DNA of 48,042 bases from a virus, in the IMG/VR virus record IMGVR_UViG_3300037294_000371, positions 1 to 48,042 of that record, one strand, 5' to 3'. The position numbers and the translations under genes were made by a program. Position 1 is the stretch's first letter. The number at the start of each line of letters is the position of its first letter. This document shows positions 21,370-29,533 of the stretch, piece by piece. The notes below the pieces were generated by a model that was not told the DNA's origin, did not search any database, and was given only the letters and a program-made list of their open reading frames with translations.

Positions 21370-21516
21370 ATGAATGAAGAAGAAAGAATATATTACAATG
21401 ATGAATGGAATGCTAAAGATTTAAAGTTTCCAAAAGTTACTAAAGAAATAAGAAATGATGAATTTTATAATAAGTACTGTAACAAAAAAATAGATGATAA
21501 TAGACATACAAAATAA
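21370..21516 (+). CDS. 48-residue hypothetical protein
   Basis: The frame MNEEERIYYNDEWNAKDLKF continues to N-R-H-T-K and TAA. It begins two bases after the preceding stop and overlaps the next gene by 23 nt. Acidic first half, mixed second half. Function unknown. Confidence 0.55.
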   Translation: MNEEERIYYNDEWNAKDLKFPKVTKEIRNDEFYNKYCNKKIDDNRHTK

Positions 21517-21772
21517 ACACGACGAAATAGAACAAGAAATTATAGATAACCAAAAAAGTATATTTAGTCTTTATAACTACTATACAAAGAAATGGAAAGG
21601 TGATAGACTAAATGATATTAACGTAGGTCTATTTTTAAATGATTCACAACAACCTACAGTACAAATCTTTGTTAGAAATAAAACAGGTTATATTAAATCA
21701 CATGTTATATTTAATAAAGTAGGGGATTCAATAATAGACACTAACATTATAAATTATAAACTTAATGATTAA
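21494..21772 (+). CDS. hypothetical protein
   Basis: The 92-residue product has an acidic helical start and a beta-rich second half (P-T-V-Q-I-F-V-R-N-K, S-H-V-I-F-N-K-V). The 3' end overlaps the next start by 8 nt. No family recognised. Confidence 0.55.
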   Translation: MIIDIQNKHDEIEQEIIDNQKSIFSLYNYYTKKWKGDRLNDINVGLFLNDSQQPTVQIFVRNKTGYIKSHVIFNKVGDSIIDTNIINYKLND

Positions 21773-21971
21773 AGCTGAATCTAAAGAACAAGATAGAATT
21801 AACAGTATTAAAAAAGCAAGTGAGCATCTTGATCAAAAATCAATCAATCCTAAAGAATTAGAATATTGGAGAAACATATTTCCAACTAAAACAGATAAAG
21901 AATTAGAAGTTTACAGAGTAAAGTGGAGTAATGAAAATCCTAAATATTTAAAGTTTAAAAATATAAAATAA
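21765..21971 (+). CDS. small charged hypothetical protein
   Basis: The 68-residue product is highly charged and helical, with E-Y-W-R-N-I-F-P-T-K-T-D-K-E-L in the middle. Start overlaps the previous gene and stop overlaps the next ATG (TAATG). Confidence 0.55.
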   Translation: MIKAESKEQDRINSIKKASEHLDQKSINPKELEYWRNIFPTKTDKELEVYRVKWSNENPKYLKFKNIK

Positions 21972-22222
21972 TGTCAACATATACAAAAAACGGAGCAAGA
22001 CAAGTTAAACTCCAACAGAAAGTAAAAATTAAAAAACAAGTAAAAGAATTTTATACTAGAGTAGAACAGATAAACGAAATTTCAAAATATTTAGTTACAT
22101 TAGAAGATAAAGTAACTGAAGACAACATTGATGCTATTGTTTCTGAATTAATAGGTAGAGAATTAGATAGTCTTGAAAAAACAATGATATTAAGTAAATT
22201 AAACAGTTTAAATGAAACATAA
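21971..22222 (+). CDS. small helical hypothetical protein
   Basis: The 83-residue product has a basic N-terminal third (R-Q-V-K-L-Q-Q-K-V-K-I-K-K-Q), then an acidic helical region. Overlaps both neighbours, in line with translational coupling. Confidence 0.55.
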   Translation: MSTYTKNGARQVKLQQKVKIKKQVKEFYTRVEQINEISKYLVTLEDKVTEDNIDAIVSELIGRELDSLEKTMILSKLNSLNET

Positions 22223-22496
22223 GATAACGCTCAGCAATATTTATAATTATCTAGAGGGAAATTCTCAACTAATACTAGAAAATCTAAATATACAACCTCA
22301 ACATTTAAAAGAACAAATCGCATACAGAAGATTAATATGTAAAGATGACTGTATGAAGACAGGGAAATGTATTAAATGTGGTTGTGAATTTTATGGTAGA
22401 ACTTCTACTAAAGAAAGCTGTAACAGTGATAGATTTGGAGAACTTGTTAATAAAACAGAATGGGATAAATTTAAAGAAATAAATAAAATTGAATAA
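22212..22496 (+). CDS. cysteine-rich small protein
   Basis: Cysteines occur as C-K-D-D-C, G-K-C-I-K-C-G-C and E-S-C in the second half of the 94 residues, followed by W-D-K-F. This spacing resembles small metal-binding proteins of phages in Bacteroidota, possibly an iron-sulfur or zinc site. Partner and role unknown. Confidence 0.6.
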   Translation: MKHKITLSNIYNYLEGNSQLILENLNIQPQHLKEQIAYRRLICKDDCMKTGKCIKCGCEFYGRTSTKESCNSDRFGELVNKTEWDKFKEINKIE

Positions 22497-22689
22497 TACA
22501 TATACAACAATAGAAAAAGATTTAAAAGTTGCTTTAGATCAAGTAGATAATTTTAAAACTAAAATGGAATTGTTTTCAAGTAAATATCCTAGTTTTAAAT
22601 ATAATGTAGTAATAAATAAAAAAGATGAAGACTGGATTACAGAATTAAACATATATAACAATGAAGAAAAACAAACTCAAACATCTTAA
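22489..22689 (+). CDS. small hypothetical protein, TTG start
   Basis: TTG at 22489 is the only start in frame near the upstream stop and gives 66 residues (M-N-N-T-Y-T-T-I-E-K-D-L). The helical N-half is followed by beta strands. Overlaps both neighbours. Confidence 0.5.
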   Translation: MNNTYTTIEKDLKVALDQVDNFKTKMELFSSKYPSFKYNVVINKKDEDWITELNIYNNEEKQTQTS

Positions 22690-22975
22690 AAGCTTATACA
22701 AGCATGTAGAGTATTATAATAAACTTGGACCTTTTCCAACATATGATACTTCTTGGGTAAATGATATTAAAAACATAATTAAAGAAATGGAACAAGACAA
22801 TAAAAAAGACTACGATGCAGAACCAGTTGTAGCATGTAAATACTGTAAAAGTTTACACATTATTACAGATGAAGATGTAAATAATGTATGTATGAGATGT
22901 GGGTCAGTTAATGAAATTAAAGAATTTGAAAATATTTATAAATATAATGACTTTGTAAATGACAAAAATACCTAA
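22661..22975 (+). CDS. zinc-ribbon protein
   Basis: In this 104-residue protein, the basic helical N-terminus precedes a C-terminal four-cysteine ribbon: C-K-Y-C-K-S-L-H-I-I-T-D then V-C-M-R-C-G-S, in the style of TFIIB/TFIIS ribbons. Such ribbons bind nucleic acid or protein partners; a transcription role is only a possibility. Confidence 0.6.
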   Translation: MKKNKLKHLKSLYKHVEYYNKLGPFPTYDTSWVNDIKNIIKEMEQDNKKDYDAEPVVACKYCKSLHIITDEDVNNVCMRCGSVNEIKEFENIYKYNDFVNDKNT

Positions 22976-23618
22976 TACAGAAAAAAGAGGATTGAGAACA
23001 GAGCCCAAATTAAATGTAGATTTAAACGAAGAGCAAAAAGAGTTTGTTGAGTTGTTTTATCAATATGACGTAAACTTTCTTTTAGGAGACTTTGGTTCAG
23101 GTAAATCTTTAGCTGCTGTACACACTGCAATTAAAGCTTTTAGAAAAAAGCAATTTGATAACATATGGATTACAAGACCTATGATAAAAAATAGTTTAGC
23201 TGCTTTACCTGGAACATTAGAAGAGAAAATGGCACCATATACATATCCTATAATTCAAAACTTAGAAGTATGTCAAGGTAAACCAACAACTGAAAAGATG
23301 TTAAAAGATGGTTTAATTAAAGTAATGCCTATTGAAGTGGCTAAAGGAATTACATTTATTAAATCTGTAGTTATTGTTGATGAATTTCAAGATATGAAAT
23401 ACGGTGACTTTAGAACAATACTTACCAGATTAGGTAAAGACAGTAAAATGATTTTTTGTGGTTCACTAGAACAAGTAGATAAACAAATTAACAAGAACAG
23501 TTGTATTTACAAAATACTAAAACTAAAAGATAGTAATTTAGTAGGCTACAAAACATTAAAATCTAATCACAGAAATTCAGTGCTAGTAGACATTATTAAA
23601 TATTTAGAAGATGAGTAG
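22959..23618 (+). CDS. phoH: PhoH-like ATPase
   Basis: The 219-residue protein has Walker A (G-D-F-G-S-G-K-S, 43-50), I-T-R-P then Walker B (V-V-I-V-D-E-F-Q-D-M), C-G-S-L-E-Q-V-D (sensor motif) and a C-terminal S-N-H-R-N-S. The length and motif order fit the compact PhoH form, common in marine and gut phages. The biochemical role in phages is unsettled (RNA metabolism or helicase-like). Confidence 0.85.
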   Translation: MTKIPNTEKRGLRTEPKLNVDLNEEQKEFVELFYQYDVNFLLGDFGSGKSLAAVHTAIKAFRKKQFDNIWITRPMIKNSLAALPGTLEEKMAPYTYPIIQNLEVCQGKPTTEKMLKDGLIKVMPIEVAKGITFIKSVVIVDEFQDMKYGDFRTILTRLGKDSKMIFCGSLEQVDKQINKNSCIYKILKLKDSNLVGYKTLKSNHRNSVLVDIIKYLEDE

Positions 23619-23775
23619 TATAAGAAATATTAAAATTATCATGGATATGTTTAGAGATTGGGATAACGATTGGAAAAGTTTTGATTTAGGTTTTAGTAAA
23701 AAACCAATCAGTGCTCAAAAATTTATGGCATTAATTTCTAAACATTATAAAGTAAAAAGTAAAAAAAATGAATAA
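23611..23775 (+). CDS. 54-residue hypothetical protein
   Basis: ATG 23611 overlaps the phoH stop. The frame (M-S-S-I-R-N-I-K-I-I-M-D-M-F-R-D-W-D) continues to K-K-N-E and TAA, overlapping the next start by 8 nt. A short protein with tryptophans and a basic tail. Function unknown. Confidence 0.55.
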   Translation: MSSIRNIKIIMDMFRDWDNDWKSFDLGFSKKPISAQKFMALISKHYKVKSKKNE

Positions 23776-24151
23776 TATAAAAAGTGCTACACTAAATGTT
23801 AAACTAAAGAATTTCTTTTTTAGGTATGTTGAATTTCTAAAACCCTTTCACAACTTAACAAATCAAGAACAAAAAGTAGTAGCTTTATTTTTATATTATC
23901 ACTATAAGTTAGGTAAAGAAATAACAAATAATAAAGTACTATGGAAAGAAGTCTTTGATTACGACACAAGAAGATTGATTATTGAAGAAGTAGGAATGCA
24001 GGATAGTGTGTTACAAAATATATTAACTTCTCTTAGAAAAAAGAAAGTAATTATTGACAAACAGATATCTAAAAATTATATTCCCGATTTATTGGATGAT
24101 CCTAAGTCTTTTGTTATAACTTTCAACTTCAATATTAATTATGAACAATAA
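23768..24151 (+). CDS. winged-helix-like hypothetical protein
   Basis: In this 127-residue protein, N-L-T-N-Q-E-Q-K-V-V-A-L-F, then Q-D-S-V-L-Q-N-I-L-T-S-L-R-K-K-K-V-I and a beta wing (I-P-D-L) suggest a MarR-like winged helix. It may be a phage DNA-binding or regulatory protein. It lies upstream of the chaperonin and packaging genes. Confidence 0.55.
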   Translation: MNNIKSATLNVKLKNFFFRYVEFLKPFHNLTNQEQKVVALFLYYHYKLGKEITNNKVLWKEVFDYDTRRLIIEEVGMQDSVLQNILTSLRKKKVIIDKQISKNYIPDLLDDPKSFVITFNFNINYEQ

Positions 24152-24449
24152 AATAGAAGATTTTAAGGTAAAAAGAATAATACATACAATAGGGTTAAAC
24201 AACAATTTAACTGACGAACAAGTTAAAGAAATAATTGAATCTCAATTTAGATTTACTTATCAAGAAATAAAAAAGTTAAAATTAGAAGGATTATCTGATG
24301 AAGAAATGGATAATTTAAAAACAACGTTTTATTACAAATATATAGGTAAGCTATATACAGATAATAAAATAATAAAAGGTCATGAAAATAGACTTAATTA
24401 CTTAAACAATCAAATTAGAAAAAAGAATGGAAGAAAAGAAGAATCTTAG
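24141..24449 (+). CDS. hypothetical helical protein
   Basis: The 102-residue product is charged and nearly all helical (L-T-D-E-Q-V-K-E-I-I-E-S-Q-F). Basic C-terminal tail overlaps the start of the GroES-like gene by 23 nt. No motif recognised. Confidence 0.55.
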   Translation: MNNKIEDFKVKRIIHTIGLNNNLTDEQVKEIIESQFRFTYQEIKKLKLEGLSDEEMDNLKTTFYYKYIGKLYTDNKIIKGHENRLNYLNNQIRKKNGRKEES

Positions 24450-24825
24450 TAGAGAAGAAATTTTAGAAATTATAAAAGTGTTTTCAGAAAAGCCAATGTT
24501 TGGCAAAGTGATTATCACGTTAAATTCAGAATATGATGAAGACAAAGATGAAGATGCTTTAAATTTTTCTAACAATGTTATGTCTGAATTTCAATATGTC
24601 ATTGCTGTTGGGGAAAACGTAAAACAAATTGAACCAGGAGACTTAGTTAGAGTAGATATTGAAAAAATGACAACTAAAGAAATAAATCCAAACAATTCGC
24701 ATGAAATGTTATCAAGTATTAAACTATCTCCTATTGTTTATGGAGATTATGTTTTTGCAATACTTGAAGACCGATTAATATTAACAAAATTTACTAACAC
24801 ACAAACACTACAGACAAATGAATAA
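24427..24825 (+). CDS. GroES-like co-chaperonin
   Basis: The 132-residue product contains G-K-V-I-I-T-L-N-S-E-Y-D-E-D, then F-Q-Y-V-I-A-V-G-E-N-V-K-Q-I-E-P-G-D-L-V and V-Y-G-D-Y-V-F-A-I-L-E, the strand pattern of GroES (replacing V-G-x-V-L-A-V-G and P-G-D-x-V). The mobile-loop region is acidic and unusual. It is two genes upstream of the GroEL-like gene, so a dedicated phage chaperonin pair for capsid or tail folding is inferred. Confidence 0.7.
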   Translation: MEEKKNLSREEILEIIKVFSEKPMFGKVIITLNSEYDEDKDEDALNFSNNVMSEFQYVIAVGENVKQIEPGDLVRVDIEKMTTKEINPNNSHEMLSSIKLSPIVYGDYVFAILEDRLILTKFTNTQTLQTNE

Positions 24826-25135
24826 ATTATACTCACAAATCACGTCACTAATTATTGTAACTGCTTTAGCTATTTCTTTTGCTTTTGGAATTGTTGATCT
24901 AGCAACTGTTGTTTCTGCATCTACTGCAATTCTAGGTATTATCTATGGTTTATATAAACAGTATGAAACAGACGCTATTGCTGCATCATTAGAAAGTAAA
25001 GAACTAGAAAATCTAGAACTAAAGTTTGAAATAGAAAATATTAATAGTTCAAAAACACCTTTAACATTTACTACAACGGATTCTGTTTTAGACAAAGTAA
25101 AGCGTACAAAGAAAGTACAAAAACCTAAACAATAA
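24818..25135 (+). CDS. membrane protein with coiled-coil tail
   Basis: The 105-residue product has two N-terminal hydrophobic helices (S-L-I-I-V-T-A-L-A-I-S-F-A-F-G and V-S-A-S-T-A-I-L-G-I-I-Y-G-L-Y), then an acidic coiled coil and a basic end. Holin-like topology, but its location between chaperonin and terminase genes makes that uncertain. Confidence 0.55.
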   Translation: MNKLYSQITSLIIVTALAISFAFGIVDLATVVSASTAILGIIYGLYKQYETDAIAASLESKELENLELKFEIENINSSKTPLTFTTTDSVLDKVKRTKKVQKPKQ

Positions 25136-25701
25136 TGAATGGTTTTATATTAAAAGATGGAGTTCTCAGCGTTGAAGATCAATGCTGGGGACTTTCTCCA
25201 TTTAAAAAAATACTGAAAAGAGATAAAACTCGTAACAAAGATATGTCTTTAAAAGAGATGTTATTTGTGTATTATTATGCAGATATTAAATCAGATTATT
25301 TAATTATACCTGATTTAAAAGAAAGAACTAAAGAAATAATAAATGATGTTGAGTTACCTAATGATTGGAAAATAGATAATGTTATGGAAGAAGCTATTAT
25401 TTTTTATGAAAATAGAAGTTTAACTGTCATTGGTAAACTATACAGAGATGCATTAACTTCTGTACATGAGATGAGTGAATATCTAAAAAAGACAGGAGAA
25501 CTGTTAAATGAACGTACTGCTAATGGTGGAACTGTTACAACACTGTCTATGATTGCAGGAACTCAAGAAAAATTACCAAAGATTATGCAGAATTTAAAGA
25601 TTGCAGAAAAAGAAGTGCTAAAAGAAAAAAGCGAACTAGAAGGAAAGATGAAGGGTAAACAAACCTTTGGAATGTTTGAAGAAGGATTAAATATTGATTA
25701 A
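25135..25701 (+). CDS. putative small terminase subunit or packaging accessory
   Basis: The start of this 188-residue protein, M-N-G-F-I-L-K-D-G-V-L-S-V, and F-K-K-I-L-K-R-D-K-T are followed by a helical body and a C-terminal coiled coil (E-K-E-V-L-K-E-K-S-E-L-E-G-K). A protein of this shape precedes the terminase in related Bacteroidota phages, from memory. The small-terminase assignment is positional. Confidence 0.5.
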   Translation: MNGFILKDGVLSVEDQCWGLSPFKKILKRDKTRNKDMSLKEMLFVYYYADIKSDYLIIPDLKERTKEIINDVELPNDWKIDNVMEEAIIFYENRSLTVIGKLYRDALTSVHEMSEYLKKTGELLNERTANGGTVTTLSMIAGTQEKLPKIMQNLKIAEKEVLKEKSELEGKMKGKQTFGMFEEGLNID

Positions 25702-25702
25702 T

Positions 25703-27211
25703 ATGGAAGAAATATATTTTAATAAAGAAGGTAGAGATAAACTAATAGAAGGTGTTAATAAACTCAATCGAGCAGTGTCTTCTACTATGGGTCCAAATGG
25801 CAAAAATGTCATTATACCTGATAGAAAAACAGGAGAATATAGAGTCACTAAAGATGGGGTATCTGTAGCTAGAGAAATTTTTTTTAAAGATTCATTAGAA
25901 AACATTGGTGCACAATTAGCTAAACAAGCAGCTGAAAAAACTGTAGAAGATGCAGGTGATGGAACAACTACAGCTACTGTACTAACTACTGCTTTTGTTA
26001 ATAACCTTTGTTCTTTTGAATTTAAGGATATCAATACAGCTTTTAATGAAATAATACCCAAAGTTATAGAACAATTAAAACTGAACTCAAGAAAACTAGA
26101 ACACAAAGATATTACACACGTAGCAAGTATTTCAGCTAATAATGATTTACAAATTGGAGAATTTATACAGAATGCTTTTAATCATTCAGATATTGTAAAG
26201 ATAGAAGAGAGTTCTAATACAGAAGATGTATTAGATACACTACCTGGAATATTACTTCCTGTGAGTTACTTTTCTAAACATTTTATTAACAACCCCTCTA
26301 AAGGAAGTTGTGAACTTACAAATGTCAATACATTAATTATAGATGGAAAGTTAGAGAAATTAGAAAACTTTAGATCAATACTAGAATTGACGCAACAACC
26401 TAATAATTCACTATTAATTATTGTAGAAGATATACACGAACAAGCATTGAGAAAACTTGAAACTTTTGTTTTATCTCAACAATTACCAATATGTGTTATT
26501 AAATCACCAGGTTTTTCTAGACATCGTAAAGATTTACTAGAAGACCTTTCAATCTTTACAGGTAGTACATTAATTACAGATTTAACCAAAAGTTATAACA
26601 CAAACATTCTTGGTAAACTACAATCTTGTAAGATATCTAAAAACAGTAGTATCTTAGTTAAAAAAGAAGATATTGATGTATCTGAAAAATTAAATGTTTT
26701 AAAAATATTATTTAAAGATAAAGACCTTACTAGTTATGATAAAGATTTAATTAAACAAAGAATTGAATATTTAAAAGGTAAAGTATCAATTATTAAAGTT
26801 GGTGGTAAAACAGAAACTGAAATGAAAGAAAGATATGACCGTTACGATGATGCAGTTAAAGCAGTAGCTTGTGCACTAGAGGAAGGTATTGTAGAAGGTG
26901 GTGGTATTGCTTTATTTAAAGTTCAATCTAAATGGTTAAACAATGAAAACAAAACAAATACGTCAAATTCAAATGAAGACATAAATAAATGTGTTTACAG
27001 ATGTTTACTTGAACCTGCTATTAAAATCTTAGAAAACAAAGTCAATACTACATATTCACTTACTTTTGATTTAGGAATAAGTATGTTTAAAGAAAATATT
27101 ATAGACCCACTTAAAGTTACAAGATGTGCATTATTGAATGCAGTAGCTGTAGCTAAAACAATCTTAAGCACAGAAGCAATTGTGTTAAACCAAAACGAAT
27201 GGATGAAATAG
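25703..27211 (+). CDS. divergent GroEL-like chaperonin
   Basis: ATG 25703 gives 502 residues (a TTG at 25694 would add three). The ATP-binding signature is complete: G-P-N-G-K-N-V (30-36), T-K-D-G-V-S (49-54), D-G-T-T-T-A-T (86-92), Y-D-R-Y-D-D-A-V near 387 and E-G-G-G-I-A-L. The apical region is strongly divergent and the usual glycine/methionine C-terminal tail is missing. With the GroES-like gene it probably folds phage structural proteins. Its end overlaps the terminase start. Confidence 0.88.
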   Translation: MEEIYFNKEGRDKLIEGVNKLNRAVSSTMGPNGKNVIIPDRKTGEYRVTKDGVSVAREIFFKDSLENIGAQLAKQAAEKTVEDAGDGTTTATVLTTAFVNNLCSFEFKDINTAFNEIIPKVIEQLKLNSRKLEHKDITHVASISANNDLQIGEFIQNAFNHSDIVKIEESSNTEDVLDTLPGILLPVSYFSKHFINNPSKGSCELTNVNTLIIDGKLEKLENFRSILELTQQPNNSLLIIVEDIHEQALRKLETFVLSQQLPICVIKSPGFSRHRKDLLEDLSIFTGSTLITDLTKSYNTNILGKLQSCKISKNSSILVKKEDIDVSEKLNVLKILFKDKDLTSYDKDLIKQRIEYLKGKVSIIKVGGKTETEMKERYDRYDDAVKAVACALEEGIVEGGGIALFKVQSKWLNNENKTNTSNSNEDINKCVYRCLLEPAIKILENKVNTTYSLTFDLGISMFKENIIDPLKVTRCALLNAVAVAKTILSTEAIVLNQNEWMK

Positions 27212-29463
27212 AAAACTTATATAAAATGAATTCTTATCAGACACCCTTAACTGAGGAGCTGAAAAAGAATCTACATCGAGAAGTTTGGTCTGAATTAGTA
27301 GACATGATTAACTCTATTACTTTTATTAAAAATTTAATAGCTGTTGAAAATGTTCGAAGTTATGCCAGAGATCAAGTTAAATCTGTAGATTATAATGATG
27401 GTAGGATTGAAGTTAGTTTAACAAATCCTCACATACTTAATGATATGGATTTCTTTAGAGAAAGAGCTCTTTTCTTTGAGAAACATAAAAAATACACACA
27501 CCTTACACCTAATCCAAATCCTAAATCAGATTATGGTTTATTTTGGAAAGAAGAACTTCGTAAATGGAAATATGGTTTAGTTAGACCTAGTGATGGCGAA
27601 TGGATTCCTGGAGAATTATATTTCTATTGGAACTATTCACCAATATGGTTGGTAGAAGAAGCAGGTACACAATCTGATGGAGCAAAATCTCAAGGAGAAC
27701 GTTTATACAAATTTGCAAAACCTTGGTTAGGTGACTATCTGTTTCACCATTATGTAGAGCAAGCTAAACGTAGAGGTAAACATGGTAAAATGCTTAAATG
27801 TAGAGGTGTTGGTGCAAGTTTTAAAGCTGCATCATGGAGTCCTCGTAATATGTATATATATCCAGGATCAGGTAATCCTAACTTTCACCTAGCATCAGAT
27901 AAAGGTTTCTTGTCTGGAGATAAAGGAATCTGGGGTAAAATTGTAGATTGTTTAGATTGGATTGCTGAAAATACACCTCTTCCTAGAATGAGAACTGTAG
28001 ATAGAGCAGGTAGTACATTAGAAATACAATTAGGATTTAAGGATGAATATGGTACTCGTTTAGGTTTATTATCTTCAGTACATGGTATATCATTGAAAGA
28101 TAATCCCGATAAAGCAAGGGGTATTCGTGGACCACTAATACATTATGAAGAAGACGGTCTTTTCAACAACTTAGAAAAAGCATGGAATGTAAATAGAAAA
28201 GCTGTTGAAGATGGTAATACAACATTTGGTTTCATGATTGCCATGGGAACAGGTGGTGTTGAAGGTGGTTCATTTGAAGGTTCAGAAAAATTGTTTTACA
28301 GTCCTGGAGCATATAATGTATATGGTATACCTAATGTTTTTGACAGAAATGCAAATGGTGAACAGCTATGTGGTTTCTTTTGGGGAGCATATATGAATCG
28401 TAAGAATTGTTATGATGAAAAAGTTGGTGAACCTGACATTATTAAAGCACTGATAGAAATTCTAAACGATAGACATCTTGTTAAATATAGTTCAATAGAT
28501 CCTTCTACAATTACTCAAAAGAAAGCAGAAGAATGCGTTACACCTCAAGATGCAGTTATGCGTACAGAAGGAACAGTGTTTCCTGTATCAGATTTAAAAG
28601 ATTATCTTGAAACAATAATGGTTAGAAAAGAATCTTTTTTAGCAGAACATTTTGTTAGTGAACTTGTAAGAACTGGTGAAGGTAAAGTAGAATGGAGATT
28701 AGCTAAAGATAGATTTCCATTACGTAGTTACGATAAAGATGAAGCAAACAGACAAGGTTGTTTAGAAATTTTTGAAATGCCTAAAACAAATGCAAACGGT
28801 GAAATTCCTTATGGTAGATATATATTTGGAATTGACCCTATTGATGCAGATACAGGACCTTCTTTATTTAGTATTATTGGTCTAGACACCTTTACAGACA
28901 GAATTATTTGTGAATATACAGGTAGACCAAAATTAGCAGAAGAAGCGTATGAGATTGCATTAAGAACAATTGAGTTTTATAATGGTCAAGCAAACTATGA
29001 AAAAAACTTAAAAGGTCTATTTAGTTACTTTGACAAAAAAAATGCATTACACCGACTATGTGATACACCACAAATATTAAAAGACATGCAATTAGCAAAA
29101 GGTGGTGGTTATGGTAATAATTCAAAAGGTACTACTGCGAATAAAGAAGTAAACAAATGGGGTAGAAAATTACATGCTGATTGGATGAACACTCCTGTTT
29201 TAGGTGATGACACTGGAAAACTACGTTTGCACACAATACGAGGTCTTGCACATATTGACGAATGTATTAGGTGGAATTCAGATGGTAACTTTGATAGAGT
29301 GTCTGCCGCGGGAATGTTATTTATATTAAGAGAAGATGTTTATAGAATTACAAAATCTGCTATGGATAATCAAAACACGGCTTCTACAAACTTGAGTAAT
29401 GATACTTTCTTTAACAAGAACTACAACTCTAAAAAAGCTATTAAAAATCAACACATATTGTAA
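27199..29463 (+). CDS. terL: terminase large subunit (crAss-like TerL)
   Basis: In this 754-residue protein, an adapted Walker A (K-C-R-G-V-G-A-S-F-K-A, 200-210) and Walker B (G-P-L-I-H-Y-E-E-D, about 311-319) form the packaging ATPase. The nuclease domain has F-G-I-D-P-I-D-A-D-T-G near residue 544. The long size and the V-G-A-S-F-K form fit crAss-like terminases. It starts inside the chaperonin gene (13-nt overlap) and ends before a promoter. Confidence 0.9.
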   Translation: MDEIENLYKMNSYQTPLTEELKKNLHREVWSELVDMINSITFIKNLIAVENVRSYARDQVKSVDYNDGRIEVSLTNPHILNDMDFFRERALFFEKHKKYTHLTPNPNPKSDYGLFWKEELRKWKYGLVRPSDGEWIPGELYFYWNYSPIWLVEEAGTQSDGAKSQGERLYKFAKPWLGDYLFHHYVEQAKRRGKHGKMLKCRGVGASFKAASWSPRNMYIYPGSGNPNFHLASDKGFLSGDKGIWGKIVDCLDWIAENTPLPRMRTVDRAGSTLEIQLGFKDEYGTRLGLLSSVHGISLKDNPDKARGIRGPLIHYEEDGLFNNLEKAWNVNRKAVEDGNTTFGFMIAMGTGGVEGGSFEGSEKLFYSPGAYNVYGIPNVFDRNANGEQLCGFFWGAYMNRKNCYDEKVGEPDIIKALIEILNDRHLVKYSSIDPSTITQKKAEECVTPQDAVMRTEGTVFPVSDLKDYLETIMVRKESFLAEHFVSELVRTGEGKVEWRLAKDRFPLRSYDKDEANRQGCLEIFEMPKTNANGEIPYGRYIFGIDPIDADTGPSLFSIIGLDTFTDRIICEYTGRPKLAEEAYEIALRTIEFYNGQANYEKNLKGLFSYFDKKNALHRLCDTPQILKDMQLAKGGGYGNNSKGTTANKEVNKWGRKLHADWMNTPVLGDDTGKLRLHTIRGLAHIDECIRWNSDGNFDRVSAAGMLFILREDVYRITKSAMDNQNTASTNLSNDTFFNKNYNSKKAIKNQHIL

Positions 29464-29479
29464 GATAAAAGAAAAATCA

Positions 29480-29511
29480 CTTTGATTATTACTTTTTATT
29501 TTGTATATTGC
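29480..29511 (+). promoter_or_regulatory. promoter, CTTTGA-N18-TATATTGC
   Basis: CTTTGA (29480-29485), 18 nt, TATATTGC (29504-29511). Spacing equals the other phage promoters; the -7 box is imperfect. It lies in the 70-nt gap before the portal gene. Confidence 0.6.
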
Positions 29512-29533
29512 AAAGTTAATAAAAAAAAACTAG

